The notes: generated by a model not told the origin, from the letters alone. Shown: positions 1 through 8,825, counted from the stretch's first letter. The stretch: DNA of 52,474 nucleotides from Nitrososphaerota archaeon (GCA_021325255.1 JAJPHP010000038.1:1-52474); one strand, 5' to 3'. A program made the numbers and translations.

Positions 1-265
1 TAGTACATGATTTCGAACGGTGTTCGTTCTCTTTCCAATGTTGGTCACAAAGAAAGGAGAGCGGGCACTCGGCCTTAGGCCGATCGGTCGTTAAGTAAAC
101 GGGGCAAGTCGCAAGTTTTTCTTTCTTTTCTTGAGCCTATTGGGCTGGCTATCTTTCGAAAAAAGTTGCCAAGTCTCGAGGGTCCTTCATGCTCTGCACT
201 CCTCGAGATTGTAAAAATAAGGTACCAACTAAAAATGGATAATCTCCAGATACCCTAACGCTCTT
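1..265. other. Non-coding left edge
   Basis: No convincing reading frame is seen. There is a small perfect hairpin at 70-82 (CGGCC-TTA-GGCCG) and a T-rich tract at 116-130 that could end a transcript arriving from the left. Nothing else is recognised. Confidence 0.4.
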
Positions 266-911
266 TTAGAGCAGCCATTTGGCGATCCTAAATGCAAAGC
301 CGATAGGCAGGAAGGAGAGCCACACGAGTTGTCTCAAGGTGAAATACGAGATGCTTACATCCCCAAAGTAAGGGGCAACCGAAATGTAAAACGTTGCCGC
401 CCCTACGAGGAAGAAGATCCTGTCGCGTGCGTAGCCATGTGTGCTCAACTCTTCCCAGATTCTTTTCCTGCACGGTCAATTGATGCATAAAGTATGCTAG
501 GATTAGGTAGATGGATCCAAAGTCGATTGCGTAGAGCTGTGTGACCGGATTCCTTACAGTCAAGAGTGCGCTTTCGCTGGAGTAAATCGAGAGATTGAGA
601 AGGTACGGTTCGATTGCTACGAGGAAGAGCAATAGAAAATTCAAGGCTAAGAGAGCGGACATCTCAAAGGGAAGGTTCTTCATGATCAACGCGTATCGGT
701 ACCAAACGGTGACTAGAAGCAGGAATCCAAACGCGAAAATAGAGAGCGATACGGCAATCTGGCTAAAATCTGCCTGCTGCTGACTTAGGAGCCCGAGTGC
801 GCCAACGGAGAGAGCAAGGCCGAATATCAGGTCGGAAAGGGTCTAAAGACTCGGGCACGGTATCGAGGGTCCTTTTGCCCCTGCCTTCTTGATGGTAGAA
901 GGTGATGCCAT
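266..911 (-). pseudogene. Broken TMEM175-like (DUF1211) membrane channel gene
   Basis: Read on the minus strand from ATG 911, 22 codons run into an in-frame TAG at 843-845, after which the same frame carries a typical TMEM175/DUF1211 helix (LSDLIFGLALSVGAL) and further membrane segments. A second break near 465-485 moves the reading into another frame that ends at 266 with two more hydrophobic stretches. The LSDxIFG motif is the hallmark of the family, whose characterised members are potassium channels. A leader with a purine-rich ribosome site and the shared promoter element at 998-1032 precede it, so it was probably once expressed. Two lesions favour a pseudogene; two sequencing errors are the alternative. 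Confidence 0.6.
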
Positions 912-997
912 GACTTCGAAACTCTTCTCCCTTGAAAGCTAGAGTTACAAGACTTGGTAACTCTTCGACCGCAGCCTACAAAATCGCGAGACCGCCA

Positions 998-1032
998 CTT
1001 AAAGGCCCGACACGATCACCAAGATTGAGAAT
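998..1032 (-). promoter_or_regulatory. Shared promoter element, site 1
   Basis: On the minus strand ATTCTCAA (1032-1025) is followed by a GGTGATCGT core and, after about ten bases, a TATA-like CTTTAAG (1004-998). It matches the other copies in this window in sequence and spacing. It points at the broken TMEM175-like gene whose ATG is at 911. Confidence 0.6.
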
Positions 1033-1286
1033 ACGAAAGTCTGACCGCAGCTCTCTTGCGCCTCTGGCTGGGCGCCCCCTTTTCGCGGAAGAGTGGACAA
1101 TTCCCAAATTCAAGCAGTTCAGAAGACTTCTCTCATGTTTTGCGTTCTGCGAATCAAATCCCTGCGCCAACCCGACTGAAACACGATTGTCTCACCCGAA
1201 GATTGTTCTAATGCTATTTGTTATCCCCTTTTTGCCAGTTGCTTTTCAAAATCTCATTTACCGAATGCGCTCCAACCTGTTGGGTT
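1033..1286. other. Intergenic stretch without a recognised gene
   Basis: Reading frames exist on both strands but have low-complexity or arginine/serine-rich translations without family features. The stretch lies between two divergently oriented copies of the shared promoter element. Confidence 0.4.
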
Positions 1287-1323
1287 TTTCTTGGTCCTGA
1301 TGATCGCGTTGCCCGTTTATTAT
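1287..1323 (+). promoter_or_regulatory. Shared promoter element, site 9
   Basis: TGATGATCG at 1298-1306 is followed by TTTATTA at 1316-1322 with the spacing seen in the other copies; the upstream TTCTCAA half is only partly kept (TTTCTTGG). It lies about 40 bases before ATG 1361 of a decayed membrane-protein gene. Confidence 0.45.
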
Positions 1324-1360
1324 TCCCAAGGGCCCGTTACTTTATTGAATGAAGGCGAGC

Positions 1361-1611
1361 ATGTACATTGAACAAGCAAAGGGCAAGCGCCGCTTTCTGG
1401 CCGGCGGTGATTCCTGGTCCAATGGAATTTTGGACTAGGGCATTTCTACTTTACAAAGTGCGCAGTGGGGTACGCATTCTTTGGCATTACAGCGGTTTTG
1501 GCAGAGATGGTGTTCATCGCACTCTTGATACCCAACAATCTGCCACCACTGCTCGCGGCGCCGGGAATGCCTGCAATCTGGTTCATCGGCTGAGTGGCTG
1601 GAATCTATGAT
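1361..1611 (+). pseudogene. Remnant of a small membrane protein gene
   Basis: From ATG 1361 a short frame ends at a TAG in the codon after GILD (about 1436). In a shifted frame the DNA then encodes two clear hydrophobic segments (KCAVGYAFFGITAVLAEMV and a second ending AIWFIG), followed by a TGA and more protein-like sequence. The pieces read as one two-helix membrane protein broken by a frameshift and a stop. The family is not recognised. A TATA box and part of the shared promoter element precede it. Confidence 0.4.
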
Positions 1612-1734
1612 ATTCGCAATTTGACAAGAATAGAAGAGGAGAAGGAGGTTCCAATAGTTCAGCGAAGCGCCACACAGTCGCAACGGTAGCTCCCACGAGC
1701 TAAGCAAACCTGCAATGTACCGAAGGCCGACATT

Positions 1735-2724
1735 TCAGCTGCGCTTTGGCGTGGTCTCCGTCCAGACAATTGTCGGCGGCGACGATGGCTCCTGTCTCGA
1801 AGTCTCCGCTATTTTCCTATCAATCGCTGAGTCTATCCACTGCGTGTACTCTGTCCTTTCCTTTAGAACCAGAAGTTTCACATTCATCATACCCTCGATC
1901 TTCCTCGCCCTAATCAGACTGTCCTCGGTCTCGGCCAAGGTCCGGGCTGCCAGACAGAGCATCGTATTTCCTTGAGAGGAAGAAGATTCCACTAGAAAGC
2001 AAGAATTTTCGAATGTCTCCATCGCCTTCTCGATGACTTCTGCTTTCTTCGATGGTGAGGGATACAGAAGCAGCGTGTAGGTAATCGTGTCGGTGATTTC
2101 AGCGGGATTCACCTCTGGCACTATGATTATCGCGTTGTTGCGTACCATTAGCTCGAAGCGATTGCGTACAGTCTTTGTGGTCAGTCCGAGCTCTTTTGCT
2201 ACCTTCGACAGGGGTTTGAAGGCATCATATCGCAGGGCCTTGATTATCTGCCAGTCTATGTTCGAAAGACTTTGCCCTTCCATTTGGGGCATAACGCGGT
2301 CATAGAACCTCTCTGGCGAACTGCAACGTGTCAGATTACAAAGTAATTCGAGCCTGCGCCTCTCATCCCGACCATCTTGGTAGGTGAAATCAATACAAAT
2401 GTTCGAGCCTACAAAATTGTGAATCTCGATTACGCCGTCGACAAGCGCGCACTTTTCGATTATCTCGTATTTTTCGAGCACGTCGTCGAGCTGAAAGAGG
2501 TACGCCGACCCGTTGACTCCAAGAAGGCGATAGTTCGGATAAATCTGGAAGTACTTTATGAAACCGCTCTTCTTCATCTTGCTCAGGCGCGACTTGACAG
2601 TTTTGCCGTCGGCGCCGACCTTCCTCGCTATGACCCAGGGATTTAGTCTGGAGAGGTCTCCGGCTGTTCGCCCAAAGGGTCGAAAGCCCACCGATTTGAA
2701 AATCTTGAAGTCGAGTTGATCCAA
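1735..2724 (-). CDS. Double-HTH Lrp-like transcription regulator
   Basis: A 329-residue protein with two helix-turn-helix segments: one near residues 25-60 (VIARKVGADGKTVKSRLSKM) and one near 160-195 (LSKVAKELGLTTKTVRNRF). Each is followed by an alpha/beta segment resembling the effector half of Lrp/AsnC proteins. It is probably a DNA-binding regulator; the ligand cannot be told. A protein of the same two-HTH layout is encoded at 41036-41953, ending in a comparable segment (YTQWIDSAIDRKI against VQDWIDDEIEMKI). It is divergent from the methyltransferase at 2865 and may control it. ATG 2724 is the first start after an upstream AAATAAG box near 2775. Confidence 0.8.
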   Translation of the reverse strand: MDQLDFKIFKSVGFRPFGRTAGDLSRLNPWVIARKVGADGKTVKSRLSKMKKSGFIKYFQIYPNYRLLGVNGSAYLFQLDDVLEKYEIIEKCALVDGVIEIHNFVGSNICIDFTYQDGRDERRRLELLCNLTRCSSPERFYDRVMPQMEGQSLSNIDWQIIKALRYDAFKPLSKVAKELGLTTKTVRNRFELMVRNNAIIIVPEVNPAEITDTITYTLLLYPSPSKKAEVIEKAMETFENSCFLVESSSSQGNTMLCLAARTLAETEDSLIRARKIEGMMNVKLLVLKERTEYTQWIDSAIDRKIAETSRQEPSSPPTIVWTETTPKRS

Positions 2725-2864
2725 GATGTATTCTCTTTCTTCCCGATTCCGTACCGTCAGGACGGTTTTGGGAAGAAATAAGCTTTCTCGGTTCCAAAAC
2801 CTTCAGCGCCTTGTCTTAGAGTATAAGTCCGACGCTGATAACTGGCAATACACGTGATTTGAAA

Positions 2865-3923
2865 ATGAGCCTAGACCAAGGCAAGTTACATGAATTCGTG
2901 GGAAAGTTCGTAGGAGACTTGGGAGCGACGCTCCATGCCCCGACCATAATTCTCGGAGAGAAGTTAGGTTTGTATAGGGCGATGGCAAGTGCGGGGCCCG
3001 TGACGCCCGCTCAGTTAGCTGCGAAGACTGAAACAAAGGAAAGATACGTCGCCGAATGGCTGGCAGCACAGGCGGCCGCGGGCTACGCGATGTTTGACGC
3101 CGGCACTGGAAAATACTGGCTCACCCCAGAACAGGCCTTTACTCTTGCCGATGAGCAAAGCCCAGCTTATCTACCTGGAGCATTTTACATCGCATCAGCA
3201 GTATTCAAAGACGAACCCAAGCTTGTCGAAGCTTTCAGAACTGGCAGAGGCGTCGGCTGGCACGAACATGATGGCTACCTTTTCAACGGAACCGAGAGAT
3301 TCTTCAGACCTGGATATGCGGCGAATCTCGTTCCATCATGGCTCCCCGCTTTGAACGGAGTTGTACCCAAGCTCGAGCGCGGTGGAACCGTGGCGGACAT
3401 TGGCTGCGGTCATGGTTCCTCGACGATTATCATGGCAAAGGCGTTTCCCAATTCAACCTTCGTGGGGTACGACTATCACGAGATGTCAATTCTGGCAGCA
3501 AGAAAAGCTGCAGAGAAGGAGGGAGTCGCAGATCGGATAAGATTCGAAGTCGCAAATGCCAGTTCATACCCGGGTGGAGACTTTGACCTGGTGACCGTTT
3601 TTGACGCCTTGCACGACATGGGCGATCCTGTTGGGGCGGCAAGGCACGTGTACCGTTCCTTAAACTCGGACGGAACCTGGATGATTGTCGAGCCCATGGC
3701 GAACGAGACGATAAAGGAAAACCTCAACCCAGTGGGACGAATCTTCTACAGTGCATCGACGATGCTATGCACCCCGGCTTCTGTATCTCAGGAGGTTGGA
3801 CTTGCGTTGGGCGCCCAAGCATCCGAGTCGAGAATCCATGAAGTTGTAAGGGAAGGAGGCTTTACCAAGTTCAGACGGGCAACCCAGACTCCCTTCAATC
3901 GCGTTTTCGAGGCGCGACCGTAA
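2865..3923 (+). CDS. SAM-dependent methyltransferase with N-terminal winged helix
   Basis: A 352-residue class I methyltransferase. Residues 1-100 form a winged-helix dimerisation domain (AQLAAKTETKERYVAEWL) and residues about 165-280 the Rossmann fold. Motif I is VADIGCGHGSSTI, the acidic end of strand 2 is GYDYHE, and motif IV region is FDLVTVFDALHDMG. The layout matches the Rv2258c/O-methyltransferase-like group; the substrate is unknown and probably a small molecule. ATG 2865 is preferred over a TTG six bases earlier because a TATA box (AGTATAAG, about 2819-2826) lies 40 bases upstream. It is followed closely by two co-oriented small genes. Confidence 0.85.
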   Translation: MSLDQGKLHEFVGKFVGDLGATLHAPTIILGEKLGLYRAMASAGPVTPAQLAAKTETKERYVAEWLAAQAAAGYAMFDAGTGKYWLTPEQAFTLADEQSPAYLPGAFYIASAVFKDEPKLVEAFRTGRGVGWHEHDGYLFNGTERFFRPGYAANLVPSWLPALNGVVPKLERGGTVADIGCGHGSSTIIMAKAFPNSTFVGYDYHEMSILAARKAAEKEGVADRIRFEVANASSYPGGDFDLVTVFDALHDMGDPVGAARHVYRSLNSDGTWMIVEPMANETIKENLNPVGRIFYSASTMLCTPASVSQEVGLALGAQASESRIHEVVREGGFTKFRRATQTPFNRVFEARP

Positions 3924-3948
3924 CAGAATACAGGAGCAATGAGTTTCC

Positions 3949-4233
3949 ATGATCATTCTATGGAAAGCTGATTACGATGGAACGGACCTGCAAGGGGATC
4001 TCAAGAAGTTACACAACCTGCAATCAGAGATCCAGAAGAAGATCGGAGGAAAGATGGACGGCCCATACTTCCCACAGGACGCCTCAATTCTTTACATCTT
4101 CCATGTGGAAGAATACGAGTGGCTCAACAAGGCCGGTCGAATTTATTTTTCCGAAGTAGCGAAGCAGAACATGCCTTTCGTTCCGAAGAGCTACGAGGTG
4201 GCTGTGACGCCTGAGGAGTTTTTCGAAAAGTGA
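3949..4233 (+). CDS. Conserved hypothetical protein, 94 residues
   Basis: A compact soluble protein with alternating beta-like and helical segments (MIILWKADYDG at the start, ILYIFHVEEYEWL in the middle). It starts 25 bases after the methyltransferase and ends 45 bases before the SRPBCC gene, so the three are probably co-transcribed. The size and pattern would suit a dimeric ferredoxin-like alpha/beta-barrel protein, but no family is firmly recognised. Confidence 0.7.
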   Translation: MIILWKADYDGTDLQGDLKKLHNLQSEIQKKIGGKMDGPYFPQDASILYIFHVEEYEWLNKAGRIYFSEVAKQNMPFVPKSYEVAVTPEEFFEK

Positions 4234-4278
4234 CCTGTGGATTCGGTCATCAAAAAGAGTTAGTGAAGCGCACAAGAA

Positions 4279-4824
4279 ATGGGATATGCTGAAGCTTCTA
4301 GAATTGTCGATGCCGAGAGGAGAGATCTTTTCCACTATTCCGACTGGTGCTACAACGTGCCGGAGTGGATTTCGGCAATAAGGAAGACTTGGATTGTCAG
4401 GCTTCCAAACTCGGCAGGTTTGGGGAAAATCACTTACTACATTGGCACAATCATGGGTCGGGAAATGGAGTGGCAGGCACAATCAGGTGTATGGAGGGAG
4501 AACGAATTCTGGATGATGAAGGCGTCTACGGTCATGCCCGCCAAGATGAACATGCATCTGAAACTTCGGTTCGAGACTGTCGGCGAGGGCATGACCAAGG
4601 CGATGTGCGTAATGGGATTTAGGACGCCCTACCCGCTGATAGGCCCATTCATCGATCGGTTCTACCTGCGGAAGGAAGCTCAACGGCTAGTCAATATTGC
4701 AGTCGAAGGATTAAAGCAGGTAGCGGATCAGCACATGGTTCCACCGGTAGAATTGCAGTTCGAGAGAAGGAAGGCGGATCATCCGGGCTACACTCAAGCG
4801 TTCGTGCCATTTTCACTACATTAG
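4279..4824 (+). CDS. SRPBCC (START/polyketide-cyclase-like) protein
   Basis: A 181-residue protein whose body fits the helix-grip fold: an N-terminal strand-helix, an antiparallel sheet through the centre (TYYIGTIMGREMEWQAQSG, then LKLRFETVGEGMTKAMCVMG) and a long C-terminal helix (EAQRLVNIAVEGLKQVAD). Such proteins bind hydrophobic ligands or act on polyketide and lipid-like substrates. It is the third gene of the run begun by the methyltransferase at 2865, which suggests a shared role in modifying a small hydrophobic molecule. The substrate is not predictable. Confidence 0.65.
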   Translation: MGYAEASRIVDAERRDLFHYSDWCYNVPEWISAIRKTWIVRLPNSAGLGKITYYIGTIMGREMEWQAQSGVWRENEFWMMKASTVMPAKMNMHLKLRFETVGEGMTKAMCVMGFRTPYPLIGPFIDRFYLRKEAQRLVNIAVEGLKQVADQHMVPPVELQFERRKADHPGYTQAFVPFSLH

Positions 4825-4878
4825 AGGGACAAAATTGACTCTCAATTGAAGGGAGAAAATTAACCTGCGTGGGTCGTA

Positions 4879-4946
4879 GGAGGAAGGAGCTAATCGCAAG
4901 ATTAGCGTACCTCCCGAGTTGAGTAATCTCCTTCTTTGTAATTTTT
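4879..4946. terminator. GNRA-capped stem-loop between convergent genes
   Basis: GCTAATC-GCAA-GATTAGC (4889-4906) is a perfect 7-bp stem with a GCAA tetraloop, extended by an outer GGAGG/CCTCC helix (4879-4883 with 4910-4914) across an internal loop. A T-rich run follows near 4938-4946. It lies between convergent genes and probably ends the plus-strand transcript, though archaeal termination needs only the T-tract. Confidence 0.45.
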
Positions 4947-5215
4947 TAGGTGGACCAGACCCCATTTGAGAACTCTATTGCTTCTATCACCTTTTGGTCT
5001 GGAAAATCATCGTCCTTGCACTGCTGGCAATACATCACGAATCCGTCGAAAGCAAAGAAGTAAGTGCCCTTTCTGCGGTAGATGATTTTCGGATGCGCAA
5101 TCTCTACGAGTTCCAGAAACTGTTCTCTTGCGAATTTTACGCGATACGAGCTGGCTTGCATCTCGGCGATAATCGCGGGAGTTATTGCGGCGGTTGAGGT
5201 GGCGCTAGCCGACAT
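4946..5215 (-). CDS. Hypothetical protein, 89 residues
   Basis: A small soluble protein beginning with an alanine/serine/threonine-rich leader (MSASATSTAAITPAIIAEMQ) and ending with a strand-rich part that contains YRRKGTYFFAFDGFVMYCQQC. Two closely spaced cysteines (CQQC) could bind metal. It is preceded at the expected distance by a TATA box (5254-5260) and the shared promoter element, which strongly supports it being a real, regulated gene with a near-leaderless transcript. No family recognised. Confidence 0.65.
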   Translation of the reverse strand: MSASATSTAAITPAIIAEMQASSYRVKFAREQFLELVEIAHPKIIYRRKGTYFFAFDGFVMYCQQCKDDDFPDQKVIEAIEFSNGVWST

Positions 5216-5253
5216 TTTTCAAAGTCACTACATGAGAACTCGGCGAGCATCGG

Positions 5254-5289
5254 ATATAAACCGAGGATACGATCATCAACCTTGAGAAC
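5254..5289 (-). promoter_or_regulatory. Shared promoter element, site 2
   Basis: On the minus strand GTTCTCAA (5289-5282), three bases, TGATGATCGT, then TTTATAT (5260-5254). The TCAAGGTTGA inside it is a perfect dyad. It is almost identical to site 3 up to the TATA box and lies 39 bases before the ATG of the 89-residue protein. Confidence 0.7.
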
Positions 5290-5381
5290 ATGTTGCAATG
5301 TCCTAAACCGAATATTGCGAAATATGACATGGGATCTTCTCTCCCCTTTGCCTTGTGGTCTCCCAGTAAAGTAGCCCTCTT

Positions 5382-5417
5382 ATTCTCAACATCGAGAATC
5401 GTGTACTTGTTTTATCT
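5382..5417 (+). promoter_or_regulatory. Shared promoter element, site 7
   Basis: Plus-strand ATTCTCAA (5382-5389) followed by CGAGAATCGTG and a TTTTATC box (5410-5416), with the spacing of the other copies. It lies upstream of the gene at 5461 and the P450 that follows, so these probably belong to the same regulon. Confidence 0.6.
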
Positions 5418-5460
5418 TCGGGTATTCGGTAGATGAAGGTATGAGGCAGGATCTCAGAGA

Positions 5461-6069
5461 ATGACCGCCGGGGCTCAAAATGCAAAAGCCGACCAGGCAC
5501 CCGCTTTGGCTGGAGTGAACGGGCATCAGGGGCTGCACGATCTGAAACTTGCATTGAATTCCTGCTACCACTTCATCGCTCTCGTTGCGCACGGATCCCT
5601 GCACCAACGCCGCGATCGACTCGGCGAAACTTTCGGCATAGAAAGAGGTGGACGATACTCGATTTTCCTTGACACGAATAGCCGGGACGGGATTGCCGCT
5701 CCAAGTGCGGTTTTGGTCGTCGGGTTTCGCCTGCGCTGGATAAACTCCAACGGCCTGCTGCACCGGATATTCCGCAGAATCTGTATCATAAGCACGCCGA
5801 TATGGTCGGGATTCCCAGGCTATCGTGTAAAGTTGTGGATGGTCGACTATGGAACACAGGATTATTTGGGCATCTACGAGTGGGCCGGAGAAGAGAATGC
5901 TCTAGTCTATGTGGAGTGGTTGACTAGGCTGCTTCGTTCTCTATCTGCAAAGAGCTCTGTCTGGTACGAGATCTACCCCAACGAGAAGATTGGCTCGTAC
6001 CTAGAAAAGCACAGAGCATCGGGGCCACAAAACCAACGACAAGCTTTGCATCCTTTGGTCGGAGAGTAA
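5461..6069 (+). CDS. Conserved hypothetical protein next to a P450
   Basis: A 202-residue frame. The C-terminal half (from about residue 80) is clearly protein-like and probably ferredoxin-like alpha/beta (RICIISTPIWSGFPGYRVKL, then GIYEWAGEENALVYVEW, then SVWYEIYPNEKIGSYLE), reminiscent of monooxygenase-type dimeric barrels. The first 75 residues are less convincing, and an earlier frameshift or a later start is possible. The start is uncertain; 5461 is the first ATG of this frame after the promoter at 5382-5417. It ends 7 bases before the P450, so the two are co-transcribed. Confidence 0.55.
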   Translation: MTAGAQNAKADQAPALAGVNGHQGLHDLKLALNSCYHFIALVAHGSLHQRRDRLGETFGIERGGRYSIFLDTNSRDGIAAPSAVLVVGFRLRWINSNGLLHRIFRRICIISTPIWSGFPGYRVKLWMVDYGTQDYLGIYEWAGEENALVYVEWLTRLLRSLSAKSSVWYEIYPNEKIGSYLEKHRASGPQNQRQALHPLVGE

Positions 6070-6076
6070 TACGCCT

Positions 6077-7399
6077 ATGCAGGTTACAATACAACCCAGA
6101 ACAAAACCCCCAAGGGTGATACTTCCTCCCAGTCCAAACTTGATTTCGAGTCTCGTCAGGGTCGCGAGGAAGTACGGCGACGTCGTGCACGTTCTTTCTC
6201 CAGTGTTTGATTTCTACTTCTTGAACGATCCCGAGCTTGTACACGAAGTGCTCGTCACTAAGCACAGGAGTTTTGTAAAGGGCGACATTCTCCAAAGGGG
6301 AAAGAAAGTCTTCGGCGAGGGCCTCCTCACCAGCGAAGGAGAGTTCCATCATCGGCAGAAGCGCCTAATTCAACCTGCGTTTTACTCCTCAAAAGTTACG
6401 AATTATGCTGACATTGTGGTGGATTATACGGATAGAATGCTCGACTCTTGGAAAGAAGGTCGGGCGCTAAACGTTCACCAAGAAATGACGCATCTGACGA
6501 TGGCGATCATTGCAAAGTGTTTATTCAACGAGGACATTAATCGCGCCGGCGAGGGCAATATCGTCGAGTCACTCTCCGATGTGGTCGAATACTTCAATCG
6601 CCTGTCCGGCCCGTTTGCGTGGTTCTTCGAAAAAGTTCCCATCAACGGGAAGTACGAGGCCTCTCTGAGAAAGATTGGCAGGATGATCTACGAGACGATC
6701 CGAGATCGCAGGCGAAGAAATATTGATGCGGGGGATATTCTTTCGATGCTTCTTAGGGCAAGAGACCCAAGTGGCCGCCCGGCGATGTCGGACAAGCAAA
6801 TCAGATACGAGACATTGATACTTTTTGCGGCCGGCCACGAGACGACCGCTAACGCTTTGAGCTGGACCTGGTACCTTGTTTCGAAGAATCCAAAGATCGA
6901 AGCGAAACTCCACCAGGAAGTCGACCTAGTTCTAGGAAGGCGAGTCCCTTCTGTAGAAGACATTCCAAAACTTGACTATACAAGGAGAGTTTTCACTGAG
7001 GCCCTGCGCCTCTACCCGCCCGCCTAAATAATCACGCGTCAGGCGACGAGCAATGCCAGAATTGGAAAATACGAGATTCTGCGCGGAGAAAACGTTCTGA
7101 TGAGTCAATACGTCATGCAACACGATCCTCGCTACTTTCTACAGCCAGAGAGGTTCAACCCAGACCGCTGGACGGAAGAGATGAAATCGAAACTCCCTAA
7201 GGGCACTTACTTTCCGTTCGGCGGCGGACCGAGGAGCTGCGTCGGGGAGCCGTTCGCTTGGATGGAAGGTGTTCTGATAATTGCAAGGATTGCCACCAAG
7301 TGGAGGCTAGAATTGCTTCAGAAACAAGTCGAAATGCTCCCGCGGACGACACTGCGACCGAGGAAGGGGATCAGGATGAGAACCATCAGTCGAGATTAG
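6077..7399 (+). pseudogene. Cytochrome P450 interrupted by one in-frame TAA
   Basis: A complete class of P450 landmarks is present in one frame over 440 codons: I-helix LFAAGHETTAN, the K-helix ExxR in FTEALRLYPPA, the ERFNPDRW segment and the heme loop FPFGGGPRSCVG with its cysteine. The frame is broken only by TAA at 7025-7027, just after YPPA, where P450s usually have tryptophan. The reading continues unshifted (IITRQATSN). No frameshift accompanies the stop and the heme half is fully conserved, so the lesion is recent, an error, or a readthrough site. If terminated, the product lacks the heme ligand and is inactive. TGG to TAA needs two changes. Confidence 0.8.
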
Positions 7400-7449
7400 A
7401 CTTGCTTAGAGCATGATGTTATGACTACTGACTAAGGTGAAACTTGAAA

Positions 7450-7596
7450 ATGGCTGCACGATGTGAACCCTCAGCTCGACTCGACAAGAACGGAAAGAAG
7501 GTCCAACGTGAAAATGTGTAGGTCTACGAAGCAAAGTCGAGCTTCTATTTTAGAACTTCAGACGAAACAGTTGAGGACGTGTACTACCTAAAGTAG
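7450..7596 (+). pseudogene. Small gene with internal TAG
   Basis: From ATG 7450 a 48-codon frame reads as a plausible small basic protein, but TAG at 7519-7521 splits it. The segment after the stop (VYEAKSSFYFRTSDETVED) is strongly protein-like. No family is recognised, and no clear TATA box is seen. It lies 50 bases after the P450. Confidence 0.3.
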
Positions 7597-7659
7597 CATT
7601 ATCGCTTCCGTCAAAGAAAGACCACACACTTTTCGCACGAGTGCGACAAGGTCTTGCTG

Positions 7660-7815
7660 TCATTGACTGGAGCAGCGTGGGCAGACTTCCCAACAGGTAA
7701 CACAGTAGGATTTGGAGCACCTTGAGCAAACCGTCTGACGATGGATCTGTAGCTGCCTGTGGATTGCTTCGGCGTCCTCGTCGTACCGATGATTAGCAAC
7801 CGTATCACTTTGCAC
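7660..7815 (-). CDS. Small zinc-ribbon protein, 51 residues
   Basis: A GTG-started frame encodes a 51-residue protein whose second half is CSRCSKSYCVTCWEVCPRC, three paired-cysteine knuckles typical of zinc-binding ribbons or treble-clef mini-domains. The first half is polar and helical (YDEDAEAIHRQLQIHRQ). A TATA box reading CTTTTATCT on the plus strand (about 7839-7847) lies 25-30 bases before the GTG, which suits a leaderless archaeal mRNA. It may act as a small DNA- or RNA-binding adaptor; the function is inferred only from the cysteines. Confidence 0.65.
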   Translation of the reverse strand: MQSDTVANHRYDEDAEAIHRQLQIHRQTVCSRCSKSYCVTCWEVCPRCSSQ

Positions 7816-8257
7816 CTAGATACTTCACCGGCCTTCACTTTTATCTAGGCGCAGAACAATGATAAAAGCACGGCCTCTAGCCAGTCCTTACTGATTGTCT
7901 ATGATGCTCCCAGATTGTCAATAAGACTAGACAATTCTGAACCGGGCCAAGCTAAGAAAAGTAGGTCTTCACGCACAGCGTGGAGGTCTTGATGTTTTCT
8001 AGACTCTATTCATCGATCCTTTGCGTTGTTCCTCTGTAATGTGCATTGGATCAGAGATTGCTCTACCCTTCCTTTCTATTCACGATTGAACTTTGAGCGG
8101 CTACTTCTTGGCTCCCAATCTCTTACTAATCTAGCTTGGATCGCGTGGCATTTCCTTGGCTATCGGTTAGCAAGCATATGGGGTGTGCAATCAAATTCGT
8201 CCTGAGTTACCTAGGAGCTTCATCAGTTATTGGGCTTTAGCCGAATTTGATTTTGAA
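7816..8257. other. Intergenic stretch
   Basis: Apart from the promoter of the zinc-ribbon gene (7839-7847) and a small inverted repeat at about 7914-7935 (ATTGTC, ten bases, GACAAT), nothing is recognised. No frame has convincing protein features. Confidence 0.4.
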
Positions 8258-8791
8258 TTAACGGCATCCCCAGCCTGTCCCCTGCTGGTTCGGGACGATG
8301 ATTACACTTGCGTTGGACGCGCCACCATTTTCAAAGGTCGCCATCATCGTGACCATGTAACTTCTGTGACCTCCGTAGTGTCCGCCCATCATCCCGCCGT
8401 AGTCATCCCAGTTCCACTTGTTCATCATCGGCATCCAGTAGGGGGTGGCCGTGAAGTAGTAAGATGACGTCCCATTGCTCCACGACCTCATCATCCTTAA
8501 GCAACAGTGCCCAGTTGTATAATTGTATGAACCGACGTAGGTGCCGTTGATGAATAGACTCATTCTAGTGAGGGCAGAAGCGTCCCTCACGTTTGTAGTC
8601 GCTGTGAGATTTGACGTGGAAGAATTGACAGAAAGGGCCTCAATTGAAACTGTGTTGTTCTGAAACAAGTTTCCAAAAAGTGGAGTTGTTCCAAACGCTG
8701 CTAGATATATCGCAATGCCCGAGGTGATGACGACCGCGACGACTAAGACCAATACGAGCTTTGAGACCGCACGTTTATTCCGGCTAGTCAA
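8258..8791 (-). CDS. Membrane-anchored exported protein with beta-sandwich-like domain
   Basis: A 177-residue protein with one N-terminal transmembrane anchor (LVLVLVVAVVITSGIAIYL) followed by an extracellular, asparagine/serine/threonine-rich domain. The domain contains LTRMSLFINGTYVGSYNY and a closing strand with ATFENGG, the same order of motifs as in the exported protein at 35421 (LSRLQVFVNGSLAGDGDY, GTFEDGT). A central methionine- and histidine-rich stretch (MMNKWNWDDYGGMMGGHYGGH) could bind metal. The start follows the TATA box of the shared promoter by 35 bases. Confidence 0.75.
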   Translation of the reverse strand: MTSRNKRAVSKLVLVLVVAVVITSGIAIYLAAFGTTPLFGNLFQNNTVSIEALSVNSSTSNLTATTNVRDASALTRMSLFINGTYVGSYNYTTGHCCLRMMRSWSNGTSSYYFTATPYWMPMMNKWNWDDYGGMMGGHYGGHRSYMVTMMATFENGGASNASVIIVPNQQGTGWGCR

Positions 8792-8825
8792 GATCCTGTC
8801 ATCGATTCATGCTGGGAGGTCACCG

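Noticed and set aside
932..1300. Plus-strand frame of 122 codons
   Set aside because: Arginine/serine-rich translation without family features; it covers the minus-strand promoter of the TMEM175-like gene.
5386..5763. Minus-strand frame of 125 codons opposite the gene at 5461
   Set aside because: It has some protein-like patches, but the plus strand has the promoter, co-direction with the P450 and a better C-terminal half.
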